NCBI GenBank assembly: GCA_002171295.2
Contig: NHFW02000031.1
Span: 15,226 to 26,709, forward strand
Length of the DNA stretch: 11,484 nt
Reading direction: 5' to 3'
Source: Flavobacteriaceae bacterium TMED121
GTDB taxonomy: Bacteria; Bacteroidota; Bacteroidia; Flavobacteriales; Flavobacteriaceae
Part shown: positions 1-6,622 of the stretch, piece after piece
How positions within the stretch are numbered: the stretch's first letter is position 1
Layout: each line of letters starts with the position of its first letter
Position numbers and translations under genes: made by a program
The notes under the pieces: model-generated
What the model saw: the letters and a program-made list of their open reading frames with translations, nothing else
Databases searched by the model: none
What the model was told of the DNA's origin: nothing

Positions 1-179
1 AAATAATCAGCCAATTCCTGAATATCACCTTCTTGGTAATAATGTGCTAATAATACAGCATTTTTTTCCTTTTTTAAATGCTTTATTTGAGCGGTCAGAT
101 CTAAGTGTTTAGGCACATCTAACGCTAGAAAACCCCTGTTTTCCAATCTTTCATTTAATTGCTCTGGTGTCAATTGCAT
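1..179 (-). CDS. nadA: Quinolinate synthase NadA, N-terminal fragment (runs off left edge)
   Basis: Quinolinate synthase condenses iminoaspartate with dihydroxyacetone phosphate in de novo NAD synthesis, using a 4Fe-4S cluster in the cytoplasm. Only the first 59 residues are inside the window. Residues 40-59 read [20 protein letters not shown], which is the conserved first-domain block of NadA (usually N-A-V-I-L-A-H-Y-Y-Q, then I-Q-x-x-A-D); His46 and Tyr47 belong to the substrate pocket. The ATG at 179-177 is the natural start, as it leaves a lead of about 39 residues as in other Bacteroidota-type NadA. The cluster cysteines lie beyond the edge and cannot be checked. It follows truB on the same strand after a 61 bp gap and seems to have its own promoter-like box at 197-204. 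Confidence 0.9.
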   Translation of the reverse strand, partial: MQLTPEQLNERLENRGFLALDVPKHLDLTAQIKHLKKEKNAVLLAHYYQEGDIQELADY

Positions 180-196
180 TCTTCGTTAGATTTATG

Positions 197-204
197 TAAA
201 ATTA
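197..204 (-). promoter_or_regulatory. Candidate -7 box of nadA (TAATTTTA)
   Basis: On the minus strand this reads TAATTTTA, seven of eight positions of the Bacteroidota -7 consensus TAnnTTTG, and is followed by CATAAAT. It ends 17 nt before the nadA ATG. The surrounding 15 bp (190-204) recur exactly in front of ftsX at 2870-2884. No TTG at the usual -33 distance was found, so the call rests on the -7 match, the position and the recurrence. Confidence 0.3.
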
Positions 205-240
205 TTAAAAAACAGTGACTCTGAGTTAATCAAATTAATT

Positions 241-936
241 TTATAACTCTAGTTTTTTTAATAATTCTTGGGGAGTAAGTGCATTTTCAACTTTAAAGGG
301 TCCTACTGCAGTTCTTCTCAATGAAGTCAAATAGCCACCCGAATTGACAGATTTTCCAAAATCATTGGCTAAAGAACGTATATAAGTTCCTTTTGAGCAT
401 TTTACTTCAAAATTCAAATCAGGTAGCTTAATTTTTTTTAAATCAAAATGATGGATTGTGACTTTTCTTGAATCAATTTGTATTTTCTCCCCTGAACGCG
501 CATATTCATAAAGTCGTTTCCCCTTTTTTTTTATGGCTGAGTAAATTGGTGGGTATTGATCAATTTCACCTTTAAACTTTTTTGTAGCAGCTATCAAACC
601 TTCTTCATTCAAGTGGCTTATCGGGAATTTTTCATCTATTGGAGTTTCTAAATCATAGGAGGCGGTCGTAGCTCCAAGGGTTATTGTCCCAGTGTAGGTT
701 TTTTCTAAATCTTGAAGCTCATTTATTTTTTTTGTCATTTTCCCAGTACAAATTATTAATAACCCGGAGGCTAGAGGGTCGAGAGTTCCCGCATGGCCAA
801 CCTTTAATTTATTAAGATTATGTTTGCTTTTTAAGCCCCACCGAATTTTATTAACCACCTGAAAAGAAGTTATTTGAAGAGGCTTGTCAACCAATATTAA
901 TTGCCCCTCAGTTATCGACTTTAGTGTAAATTCCAT
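241..936 (-). CDS. truB: tRNA pseudouridine(55) synthase TruB
   Basis: TruB converts U55 in the T-loop of tRNAs to pseudouridine. The 231-residue protein carries the family motif GHAGTLDPLASGLL at residues 47-60, with the catalytic Asp at residue 53. Further family blocks are KTYTGTITLGATT, YPPIYSAIKKKGKRLYEYAR and the C-terminal GTYIRSLANDFG. The length is that of the short Bacteroidota form without a long PUA tail. I chose the ATG at 936-934: an upstream in-frame start at 975 would add 13 residues unlike TruB and run 38 bases into uppP, whereas 936 lies one base past the uppP stop. It is the last gene of the ftsX-DUF3098-uppP-truB run. A nine-A tract (524-532 on the plus strand) lies within the gene. 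Confidence 0.95.
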   Translation of the reverse strand: MEFTLKSITEGQLILVDKPLQITSFQVVNKIRWGLKSKHNLNKLKVGHAGTLDPLASGLLIICTGKMTKKINELQDLEKTYTGTITLGATTASYDLETPIDEKFPISHLNEEGLIAATKKFKGEIDQYPPIYSAIKKKGKRLYEYARSGEKIQIDSRKVTIHHFDLKKIKLPDLNFEVKCSKGTYIRSLANDFGKSVNSGGYLTSLRRTAVGPFKVENALTPQELLKKLEL

Positions 937-937
937 T

Positions 938-1729
938 TTAGAGTGATGAATATATAATAGCCACAAGACCAACAATCATACAGTAGAAGCTAAAATACTT
1001 TAATTGACTTTTTTTAACCAATTTAATCATCCACTTACAGGCAAATACTCCTGTAATAAAAGCACTAAAAAAGCCAATTGCTAAAGGCATAATATTTGGA
1101 GATTCAGCTAATAGATTTCCCTCAAGAAGACTTTTTGCCATACTACCAAAAATTAAAGGAATAACCATTAGGAACGAAAAACGTGCGGCTTTATCTCTTT
1201 TGATTTTAAGAAGTACAGCAAGCGCTATGGTGGACCCACTTCGAGAAATACCAGGAATAATGGCCACTGCTTGTATTAAACCGATCAAAAATGCATTTTT
1301 AAAGCTTAGTAAACTATTGTTTTTATTGATTCGATCTGCAAGGTAAAGTAAAACTGATGTTATGATTAGCATCGCTCCTACCAATGTGATTTTTCCATCA
1401 AATAGGGAGGAAACAATGTCCTCAAAAAATAATCCAATTAAAACAGCAGGAGCCATCGAAATCAAAATTTTTAATGAAAAATCCAAACTTTCCCCCCTTT
1501 TAAAATAAAATAAATCAGAAAAGATTACCCATATATCTTTTCTAAAAACAAAAACAGTACTTAAGGCAGTAGCAGAGTGAAGGGTGAGGGTGATTAGTAT
1601 ACTTTGGTTTTGTTGGTAATCACTCCCAAAAATGGCTTTTACCAATTCTAAATGTCCACTTGAAGAAATGGGTAAAAATTCTGTAAGCCCCTGAATAATT
1701 CCTAAAACAAGGGTTTCTAGTGCGCTCAT
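938..1729 (-). CDS. uppP: Undecaprenyl-diphosphatase UppP (BacA family)
   Basis: This integral membrane enzyme dephosphorylates undecaprenyl pyrophosphate to recycle the lipid carrier for peptidoglycan and other surface polymers; overexpression gives bacitracin resistance in other bacteria. The 263 residues fit the family length. The two active-site motifs are visible: (E/Q)xxxE as Gln13 to Glu17 in QGLTEFLPISSSGHL, with His26 after it, and PGISRSGSTI near residue 160, carrying the conserved Arg. Hydrophobic segments repeat through the whole protein, about seven or eight. The start ATG overlaps the stop of the DUF3098 gene by four bases (ATGA, 1726-1729), so the two are probably translationally coupled. 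truB follows one base after its stop. Confidence 0.96.
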   Translation of the reverse strand: MSALETLVLGIIQGLTEFLPISSSGHLELVKAIFGSDYQQNQSILITLTLHSATALSTVFVFRKDIWVIFSDLFYFKRGESLDFSLKILISMAPAVLIGLFFEDIVSSLFDGKITLVGAMLIITSVLLYLADRINKNNSLLSFKNAFLIGLIQAVAIIPGISRSGSTIALAVLLKIKRDKAARFSFLMVIPLIFGSMAKSLLEGNLLAESPNIMPLAIGFFSAFITGVFACKWMIKLVKKSQLKYFSFYCMIVGLVAIIYSSL

Positions 1730-1956
1730 TTACCTTTTTTTGAGGCAGATAAAATACTATAAATCGCAATAGTAAATCCAAATAATACGACAGTCGGCGC
1801 AAGGCGGATTCTTTGAAAACTAAAAATTTCTGGATTAAAAATATTCGGATCTTCACTCCCACCTCCTGACATCAAAATAAAACCAAATGTTATAAATGAC
1901 AATGCGATTATCAATAATTGATAGTTTCTCTTACCAAATAAATATTCTTTTTTCAC
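1726..1956 (-). CDS. DUF3098 small membrane protein
   Basis: A 76-residue protein of the DUF3098 family, which has no assigned function. It has a short basic N-terminus, a hydrophobic helix at about residues 13-30, a conserved loop, and a second helix at about 53-70, ending in a lysine-rich tail (KKGK). The loop contains GGGSEDPNIFNPEIFSFQR, which I recognise as the family signature; both termini probably face the cytoplasm. It sits between ftsX (22 bp upstream) and uppP (4 bp ATGA overlap). I recall this order as common in Bacteroidota. The setting suggests a role with the cell-envelope machinery, perhaps beside FtsX, but this is inference from position only. Confidence 0.85.
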   Translation of the reverse strand: MKKEYLFGKRNYQLLIIALSFITFGFILMSGGGSEDPNIFNPEIFSFQRIRLAPTVVLFGFTIAIYSILSASKKGK

Positions 1957-1978
1957 TTTTACTAAATTAAAGGGTTAG

Positions 1979-2857
1979 TCAATATATGGCATCTGTTTTG
2001 AGATTCAAATAGCGTTGCGTAGCAAAGAAAGTGCTGATTAGTGTAATCCCCAGGCCAAGAGCAAGAACTGCAGTAAGAATTAAAGCAGGTTCAATTGGAT
2101 TCTCTAAGATTTTTAATTCGGGAAAGCGCTGATCTATTTCATGGATTAAAATTCCCAAGCCTATTAAAGCAATAATTGCTCCGATAAAACCCATCAATAA
2201 GTGGGTTTTGATCAAAGGTCGTCTGATAAAGCTTTTGGTTGCGCCAACCAATTGCATGGTTTTTATAATAATTCTTTTAGAGTAAATAGAAAGTCGAATC
2301 GAACTATTAATTAATAAAACCGCCACTAAAATAAAAAGTCCGCTAGCAAGAATCATTCCAAAGGTTATTTTTTTTATGTTGTCATCTAACAGTTCCAATA
2401 GGGGTTGATCGTAAACCACTTCACTCACATAGCCATAGCGTTCTATGTCATTACTCAGTTTAGAAACCATGGCGGGATTCAAAAAAGATGCTTTAAAATA
2501 AACATCAATGGAATTCATTAAAGGGTTAAAGCCTAAAAACTCGATAAAATCTTCACCAATTTCATTCGCATGTCGTAAAGAAGCCTCTTTTTTTGAAACA
2601 AAATTCACTTTTTTCGTAGCCAAATTAAGATTTAAGGTTTTTTCTAGTTGTTTTAATTCAATTTCTTTGGCTGTATCTTTAATGTAGACCGTCATTGCAA
2701 TTTGTTCCTTGAAATGGTCAGCAACTTTTTTAGAATTCAATAATAGTATCCCCATGATTCCCGTCAGGAAAAGAACTAAAGAGATGCTAACCACCAAAGA
2801 TAAGTAAGTGGAAATCAACCTTCGCTTATTAAATTTTTCTTCTGTTAATTGCTTCAA
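1979..2857 (-). CDS. ftsX: Cell division protein FtsX (TTG start)
   Basis: FtsX is the membrane subunit of the FtsEX ABC-type complex, which activates peptidoglycan hydrolases at the septum. The 292 residues show the family topology: a cytoplasmic N-terminus with KFNKRRLISTYLS, TM1 at about 17-41, an extracytoplasmic domain to about 165, then three further helices at about 166-188, 216-238 and 258-281. The cytoplasmic stretch IKTMQLVGATKSFIRRPL matches the conserved M-x-L-V-G-A-T-x-x-F-I-x-x-P-F block before TM3. The start codon is TTG (2857-2855): the only in-frame codons upstream before a TAA at 2884-2882 contain no ATG, GTG or TTG, and starting later would remove the basic lead before TM1. 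It heads the minus-strand operon and is divergent from leuS. The partner ATPase gene ftsE is not in the window. Confidence 0.93.
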   Translation of the reverse strand: MKQLTEEKFNKRRLISTYLSLVVSISLVLFLTGIMGILLLNSKKVADHFKEQIAMTVYIKDTAKEIELKQLEKTLNLNLATKKVNFVSKKEASLRHANEIGEDFIEFLGFNPLMNSIDVYFKASFLNPAMVSKLSNDIERYGYVSEVVYDQPLLELLDDNIKKITFGMILASGLFILVAVLLINSSIRLSIYSKRIIIKTMQLVGATKSFIRRPLIKTHLLMGFIGAIIALIGLGILIHEIDQRFPELKILENPIEPALILTAVLALGLGITLISTFFATQRYLNLKTDAIY

Positions 2858-2876
2858 TGAGGTTAATTTATTTATG

Positions 2877-2884
2877 TAAAATTA
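2877..2884 (-). promoter_or_regulatory. Candidate -7 box of the ftsX operon (TAATTTTA)
   Basis: The minus strand reads TAATTTTA followed by CATAAAT, identical over 15 bp (2870-2884) to the element before nadA. It lies 19 nt upstream of the TTG start of ftsX and matches the Bacteroidota -7 consensus TAnnTTTG except for the last base. No good -33 TTG is visible at normal spacing. Confidence 0.3.
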
Positions 2885-2915
2885 AAAAACCATAAATAAA
2901 AAGTACCCTGAGAGT

Positions 2916-2930
2916 AGGAAACTTTTTCCT
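2916..2930. repeat. Short inverted repeat in the ftsX/leuS divergent spacer
   Basis: AGGAAA (2916-2921), three-base loop CTT, TTTCCT (2925-2930): a perfect six-base inverted repeat in the middle of the 118 bp spacer between the divergent ftsX and leuS genes. It could be a weak operator or a small hairpin; nothing else in the spacer supports a particular role. Confidence 0.3.
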
Positions 2931-2951
2931 TTCGGTCAATAAGCTTATTTT

Positions 2952-2959
2952 TATATTTT
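2952..2959 (+). promoter_or_regulatory. Candidate -7 box of leuS (TATATTTT)
   Basis: TATATTTT matches seven of eight positions of TAnnTTTG and ends 16 nt before the leuS ATG, a spacing similar to the boxes before nadA and ftsX. The region is AT-rich, so a chance match is quite possible. Confidence 0.2.
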
Positions 2960-2975
2960 AAAAAGAAGGCCTTAA

Positions 2976-5789
2976 ATGGAATATAATTTTCAGCAAATTG
3001 AAAAAAAATGGCAAATATTTTGGGCGAGGAACCAAGTGTTTAAGGCTTACAATAATAGTAAAAAGCCTAAGTTTTATGTATTAGATATGTTCCCATATCC
3101 CTCTGGTGCTGGACTTCATGTTGGGCACCCTTTGGGATACATAGCGAGTGATATTATCGCCCGCTTTAAAAGACATAAAGGTTTTAATGTCTTACACCCT
3201 CAGGGATATGACTCCTTCGGATTGCCTGCAGAGCAATTTGCCATTCAAACAGGTCAACATCCTGCAAAAACCACTGAAACAAACATTAAAAGATATCGTG
3301 AACAACTTGATCGAATGGGATTCTCTTTTGATTGGAGTCGCGAAGTTAGAACCTCAGATTCTAAATATTATCGATGGACACAGTGGATTTTCCTCAAGCT
3401 TTTCAATGCTTATTACAATACAGATAAAGATATGGCCTTTCCTATTTCGGAATTGATTTCAGATTTTGAAAGGGAAGGTAATTATAAAACCAACGCTCAC
3501 TGTGATGCAGAAACTCCATTATTTCATGCTAATCAGTGGAATACCTTTTCTGAAGTAGAAAAAGAAAAGATTTTACTTAAATACCGGCTGACCTATTTAT
3601 CCGAAACCCAAGTTAATTGGTGTCCTGCTTTGGGAACTGTTTTGGCTAATGATGAGATAATTAATGGTGTTTCTGAACGAGGGGGGCATCCCTTGACCAA
3701 AAAGAGGATGACCCAGTGGAGTATGCGAATTAGTCCTTTCGCTAATCGACTATTAGAAGGGTTAGATCTTGTCGATTGGCCAGATTCACTTAAGGAAATA
3801 CAAAGAAACTGGATTGGAAAATCCATTGGAGCGACTATCTTTTTTCAGATTAAGGGGCACAAAAATAAATTAGAGGTTTTTACAACTAGACCAGACACTC
3901 TTTTTGGAGTAACCTATATGACACTTGCACCTGAGCACGAGTTGGTCAAATCCATAACTACCTCTGAGCAAGAAAAAGCGGTTGAAGATTACATCGTACA
4001 AGTTTCGAGTAAATCGGATAGGGAAAGACAGGCAGATATTAAAAATATCAGTGGTATATTTACTGGAGCATATGCTATTCACCCATTCACTAAAGCTGAA
4101 ATTCCTGTTTGGATTGGGGAATATGTTTTAGCAGATTATGGAACAGGAGCAGTAATGGCTGTTCCTAGTGGCGATCAAAGAGATTTTGATTTTGCACGAT
4201 ACTTTAACCTTCCAATTATTAATATTTATGATGGGGTTGATATCAGTAAAAGAGCCTTTGTGGAAAAAGGTAATGTAAAACTTACTAATTCCAGTTTTTT
4301 AAATGGTTTGGAATATGCCGAGGCGATTCAAAAAATTATTTCAGAACTAGAAGAAAATAATTTTGGAAGGGGAGCAATAAATTTTAGACTAAGAGATGCT
4401 ATATTTAGTCGTCAGCGCTATTGGGGTGAGCCTATTCCTATCTATTTTAAGTCAGAACTTCCTTATCCCATTGCTGAAAAAAATCTTCCCTTAGAATTAC
4501 CACAAGTGGATAAATACCTCCCAACATCAGATGGAAAACCCCCGTTGGGTAACGCTAAAAACTGGGCTTGGGATGAAGTAAACGAGAAAGTGGTAGGTGT
4601 TGATCAAATTAATAACAAAACCATTTTTCCAATAGAATTAAACACAATGCCAGGTTGGGCAGGAAGTTCCTGGTATTTTAATCGCTATATGGATGCCATT
4701 AATCAAGAGCAATTTGCAAGTAAAGAGGCAATTGATTATTGGAAAGAAGTTGACTTTTATATGGGTGGAAGTGAGCACGCTACGGGTCACCTTTTGTACT
4801 CGCGTTTTTGGCAAAAGGCATTGTTTGATTTGGGATACTTAAAACAGGATGAATTTGCAAATAAATTAGTGAATCAAGGTATGATACTTGGCAATTCTGC
4901 ATTTGTTTATCGAAAAAAAGGAACACAAGAATTTTTATCCAAAGGACTTGTTAAAAAACATGAGGTGGAACCCATTCACGTAGATGTCTCTCTGGTTAAT
5001 TCCAGTAATGAGTTGGATATAAATAAAGTTAGGAGTTGGCAAAAAGACTTTGAAAAAGTAAAATTCACATTGGAAGACGGAAAATACATTGTTGGCAGGG
5101 AGGTAGAAAAAATGTCAAAGTCTAAACATAATGTTGTCAATCCAGATGAAATATGTGATACTTATGGAGCGGACACCCTGCGAATGTATGAAATGTTTTT
5201 AGGTCCAATCGAACAGGATAAACCATGGAATACGGCGGGAATTTCTGGAGTACATAATTTTCTTAAAAAGTTTTGGAGATTGTTTTATCAAAATGGTAAA
5301 TTTAAAGTAGACCATGAAGTTGCTAGTGATGAAAGCTTAAAGGTTTTGCATCAAACTATTAAAAAAGTTACTGAAGACATTGAGCGTCTATCCTTTAACA
5401 CCTGTATTAGCAGCTTTATGATATGTGTAAATAAATTAACCGCTTTAAATTGTTCTAGTCATAAAATTCTAGAGCCACTTTTAATCTTACTTTCTCCATT
5501 TGCCCCACATTTTAGCGAAGAATTATGGAGTAGATTAGGGCATACGAAAACTATTGCGTTTGAGACTTTCCCAAAATTCGACGCAAGTAAGTTAGAGGAA
5601 AAAGTTAAGGACTACCCTGTTTCATTCAATGGAAAGATTCGCTTTAGACTAAAACTATCACTTGAATTGAGTGTTGATCAAATAAAGGAGCAGGTAATGA
5701 ACGAAGAGAGAACTATTTCACAACTTAGGGGTGGCTCACCCAAAAAGATAATCGTTGTTCAAGGTAAAATAATCAATATTGTAACTTAA
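2976..5789 (+). CDS. leuS: Leucyl-tRNA synthetase
   Basis: Class I synthetase that charges tRNA-Leu with leucine. The 937-residue protein has the HIGH-type motif HVGH at residues 48-51 (in PYPSGAGLHVGHPLGY) and KMSKS at 712-716. The CP1 editing domain shows TTRPDT at 303-308 and GTGAVMAVPSGDQRDFDFA with the conserved editing Asp at about 400. The C-terminal domain ends in the usual V-x-G-K-I-x-N-I-V pattern. It is longer than the roughly 860 residues of the E. coli enzyme, mainly because of some 55 extra residues at about 149-204, between LFNAYYN and the NWCPALGTVLANDE block, as I recall for Bacteroidota. The ATG is the first reasonable start. It is divergent from ftsX, and its stop overlaps the next start by one base. 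Confidence 0.98.
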   Translation: MEYNFQQIEKKWQIFWARNQVFKAYNNSKKPKFYVLDMFPYPSGAGLHVGHPLGYIASDIIARFKRHKGFNVLHPQGYDSFGLPAEQFAIQTGQHPAKTTETNIKRYREQLDRMGFSFDWSREVRTSDSKYYRWTQWIFLKLFNAYYNTDKDMAFPISELISDFEREGNYKTNAHCDAETPLFHANQWNTFSEVEKEKILLKYRLTYLSETQVNWCPALGTVLANDEIINGVSERGGHPLTKKRMTQWSMRISPFANRLLEGLDLVDWPDSLKEIQRNWIGKSIGATIFFQIKGHKNKLEVFTTRPDTLFGVTYMTLAPEHELVKSITTSEQEKAVEDYIVQVSSKSDRERQADIKNISGIFTGAYAIHPFTKAEIPVWIGEYVLADYGTGAVMAVPSGDQRDFDFARYFNLPIINIYDGVDISKRAFVEKGNVKLTNSSFLNGLEYAEAIQKIISELEENNFGRGAINFRLRDAIFSRQRYWGEPIPIYFKSELPYPIAEKNLPLELPQVDKYLPTSDGKPPLGNAKNWAWDEVNEKVVGVDQINNKTIFPIELNTMPGWAGSSWYFNRYMDAINQEQFASKEAIDYWKEVDFYMGGSEHATGHLLYSRFWQKALFDLGYLKQDEFANKLVNQGMILGNSAFVYRKKGTQEFLSKGLVKKHEVEPIHVDVSLVNSSNELDINKVRSWQKDFEKVKFTLEDGKYIVGREVEKMSKSKHNVVNPDEICDTYGADTLRMYEMFLGPIEQDKPWNTAGISGVHNFLKKFWRLFYQNGKFKVDHEVASDESLKVLHQTIKKVTEDIERLSFNTCISSFMICVNKLTALNCSSHKILEPLLILLSPFAPHFSEELWSRLGHTKTIAFETFPKFDASKLEEKVKDYPVSFNGKIRFRLKLSLELSVDQIKEQVMNEERTISQLRGGSPKKIIVVQGKIINIVT

Positions 5790-6052
5790 TGAATTCTGTC
5801 CAAATTGAAATTGTAGGACTTATCGCAGCTAGTTTTACTACTTTAGCTTTTGTTCCACAAGTTTTTAAGATCTGGAAAAATAGAAACATCAGTGGAGTTT
5901 CTATTTCAATGTATGTAATTATGCTAATAGGTATAAGCATGTGGCTTTTATATGGTTTTTTGATAAAAAGTTTAGCTGTGATTGTTGCCAATATAGTTAC
6001 AGGTCTTTTACAGTTGTTCATTGTAACTTTAATATTGATCAGTCGAAAATAA
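5789..6052 (+). CDS. SemiSWEET sugar transporter (MtN3/PQ-loop family)
   Basis: An 87-residue, three-helix membrane protein of the SemiSWEET family; two copies form a channel-like facilitator for small sugars. Helices lie at about 6-25, 38-58 and 60-83. The PQ motif is at Pro23-Gln24 in FVPQVFKIWK, followed by a basic loop and SISMYVIMLIGISMWLLYG. Trp52 and Asn68 are 16 residues apart, the same spacing as the substrate-binding Trp48 and Asn64 of Leptospira biflexa SemiSWEET. The ATG shares its A with the leuS stop codon (TAATG), so it is probably translated by re-initiation after leuS. The substrate cannot be read from the sequence. It converges on the lrp gene with a 20 bp gap and no obvious terminator. 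Confidence 0.92.
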   Translation: MNSVQIEIVGLIAASFTTLAFVPQVFKIWKNRNISGVSISMYVIMLIGISMWLLYGFLIKSLAVIVANIVTGLLQLFIVTLILISRK

Positions 6053-6072
6053 GCTTAACCTATTATCGAGTC

Positions 6073-6543
6073 TTAAAGTTGAATTTGTCTTTTTATTTGT
6101 TGATTTAGAGAAATGAATGTCTCTGTTCGAGAGACTCCCTCTATTGTTTGTATTTTATGATTTAAAACATTCATTAGGTGTTGATTATCTTTACATAAAA
6201 TTTTGATTAGAATACTCCAGTTTCCAGTTGTATAATGACATTCGATAACTTCTGGTATCTTCTCTAGTTGATGAACAGCCTTTGTGTTACTAATAGCTTT
6301 ATCGAGATAAATTCCAATAAAAGCCATTGTTTTATACCCTAATATTTTAGGATTAATAATAATTTGAGATCCGGAAATGAGCTTTGCATTTTCTAATTTT
6401 TTTAGGCGTTGGTGAACAGCTGCTCCAGATATTCCGGCATTTTTTGCAATTTCATTAATAGATTTTCTCGCATCAGTCATTAGAGCCTTAAGAATAACTT
6501 TATCCAATCCATCAATAAATATTTTTTCGTTTTCTTTTTTCAA
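6073..6543 (-). CDS. Lrp/AsnC family transcriptional regulator (TTG start)
   Basis: A 156-residue regulator of the feast/famine family, which binds DNA as dimers or octamers and responds to amino acids or other small effectors. Residues 11-55 form the winged helix-turn-helix (LDKVILKALMTDARKSINEI, then a recognition helix around SGAAVHQRLKKLE). From about 70 the RAM effector domain follows, with the TGNWSILIKI strand replacing the usual T-G-x-x-D; the usual Asp is Ser here. The start is TTG at 6543-6541; no ATG, GTG or TTG lies between it and the upstream in-frame TAA at 6564-6562, and a later TTG at codon 13 would cut into the first helix. It is divergent from the DUF423 gene over a palindrome-rich spacer, which suggests autoregulation. 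Its effector and targets are unknown. Confidence 0.92.
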   Translation of the reverse strand: MKKENEKIFIDGLDKVILKALMTDARKSINEIAKNAGISGAAVHQRLKKLENAKLISGSQIIINPKILGYKTMAFIGIYLDKAISNTKAVHQLEKIPEVIECHYTTGNWSILIKILCKDNQHLMNVLNHKIQTIEGVSRTETFISLNQQIKRQIQL

Positions 6544-6559
6544 GTGAATGAGTTTAAAA

Positions 6560-6571
6560 ATTTAATCTAAA
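6560..6571. repeat. Half-site repeat ATTTAATCTAAA
   Basis: This 12-mer is repeated exactly at 6621-6632, where it forms the left half of the 19 bp palindrome. It lies 17 bp upstream of the lrp start, so a bound regulator at both copies would span the spacer. It looks like a lone half-site of the same operator. Confidence 0.45.
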
Positions 6572-6592
6572 ATATCCATTTAGTTGATATTT
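6570..6592. repeat. Inverted repeat AAATATC...GATATTT
   Basis: Perfect seven-base arms, AAATATC (6570-6576) and GATATTT (6586-6592), separated by nine bases. It is one of three inverted repeats in the lrp/DUF423 spacer. The right arm overlaps GATATTTG (6586-6593), which differs from the -7 consensus TAnnTTTG only at the first base and could serve the DUF423 gene. Confidence 0.4.
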
Positions 6593-6598
6593 GAAACT

Positions 6599-6615
6599 AC
6601 TTTGGATCTCAAAGT
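6599..6615. repeat. Inverted repeat ACTTTG-GATCT-CAAAGT
   Basis: Perfect six-base arms (6599-6604 and 6610-6615) around a five-base centre. The right arm overlaps the candidate -7 box of lrp at 6610-6617, so a protein bound here could block lrp transcription. Confidence 0.4.
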
Positions 6616-6617
6616 TA
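6610..6617 (-). promoter_or_regulatory. Candidate -7 box of lrp (TAACTTTG)
   Basis: The minus strand reads TAACTTTG, an exact match to the Bacteroidota -7 consensus TAnnTTTG, 66 bases upstream of the lrp TTG start. No TTG is found at the usual -33 distance; that region and the spacer are occupied by the 19 bp palindrome, which would suit repression or an activated promoter. Confidence 0.45.
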
Positions 6618-6622
6618 TTTAT

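Noticed and set aside
218..238. Short palindromes ACTCTGAGT and TTAAT-CAA-ATTAA between truB and nadA
   Set aside because: Arms of four and five bases in AT-rich sequence are expected by chance, and no context supports a site.
937..975. Longer truB start at 975 (13 extra residues, MLVLWLLYIHHSK)
   Set aside because: It would overlap the 3' end of uppP, and the added residues do not look like TruB; the ATG at 936 follows the uppP stop by one base.
1620..1862. 80-residue open frame on the minus strand across uppP and DUF3098
   Set aside because: Different frame over two well-supported genes, composition unlike a real protein; a shadow.
3148..3456. Open frame of 102 codons inside leuS, plus strand
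   Set aside because: Out of frame within a clear LeuRS with motifs on both sides; no recognisable features.
5773..6021. 82-residue open frame antisense to the SemiSWEET gene
   Set aside because: The plus-strand frame has all SemiSWEET motifs and the coupled start; the antisense frame is its mirror.
6053..6072. Terminator between SemiSWEET and lrp
   Set aside because: The 20 bp convergent gap has no stable stem or T-run that I can see; the same applies to the convergent gaps at 7010-7025 and 10950-10970.
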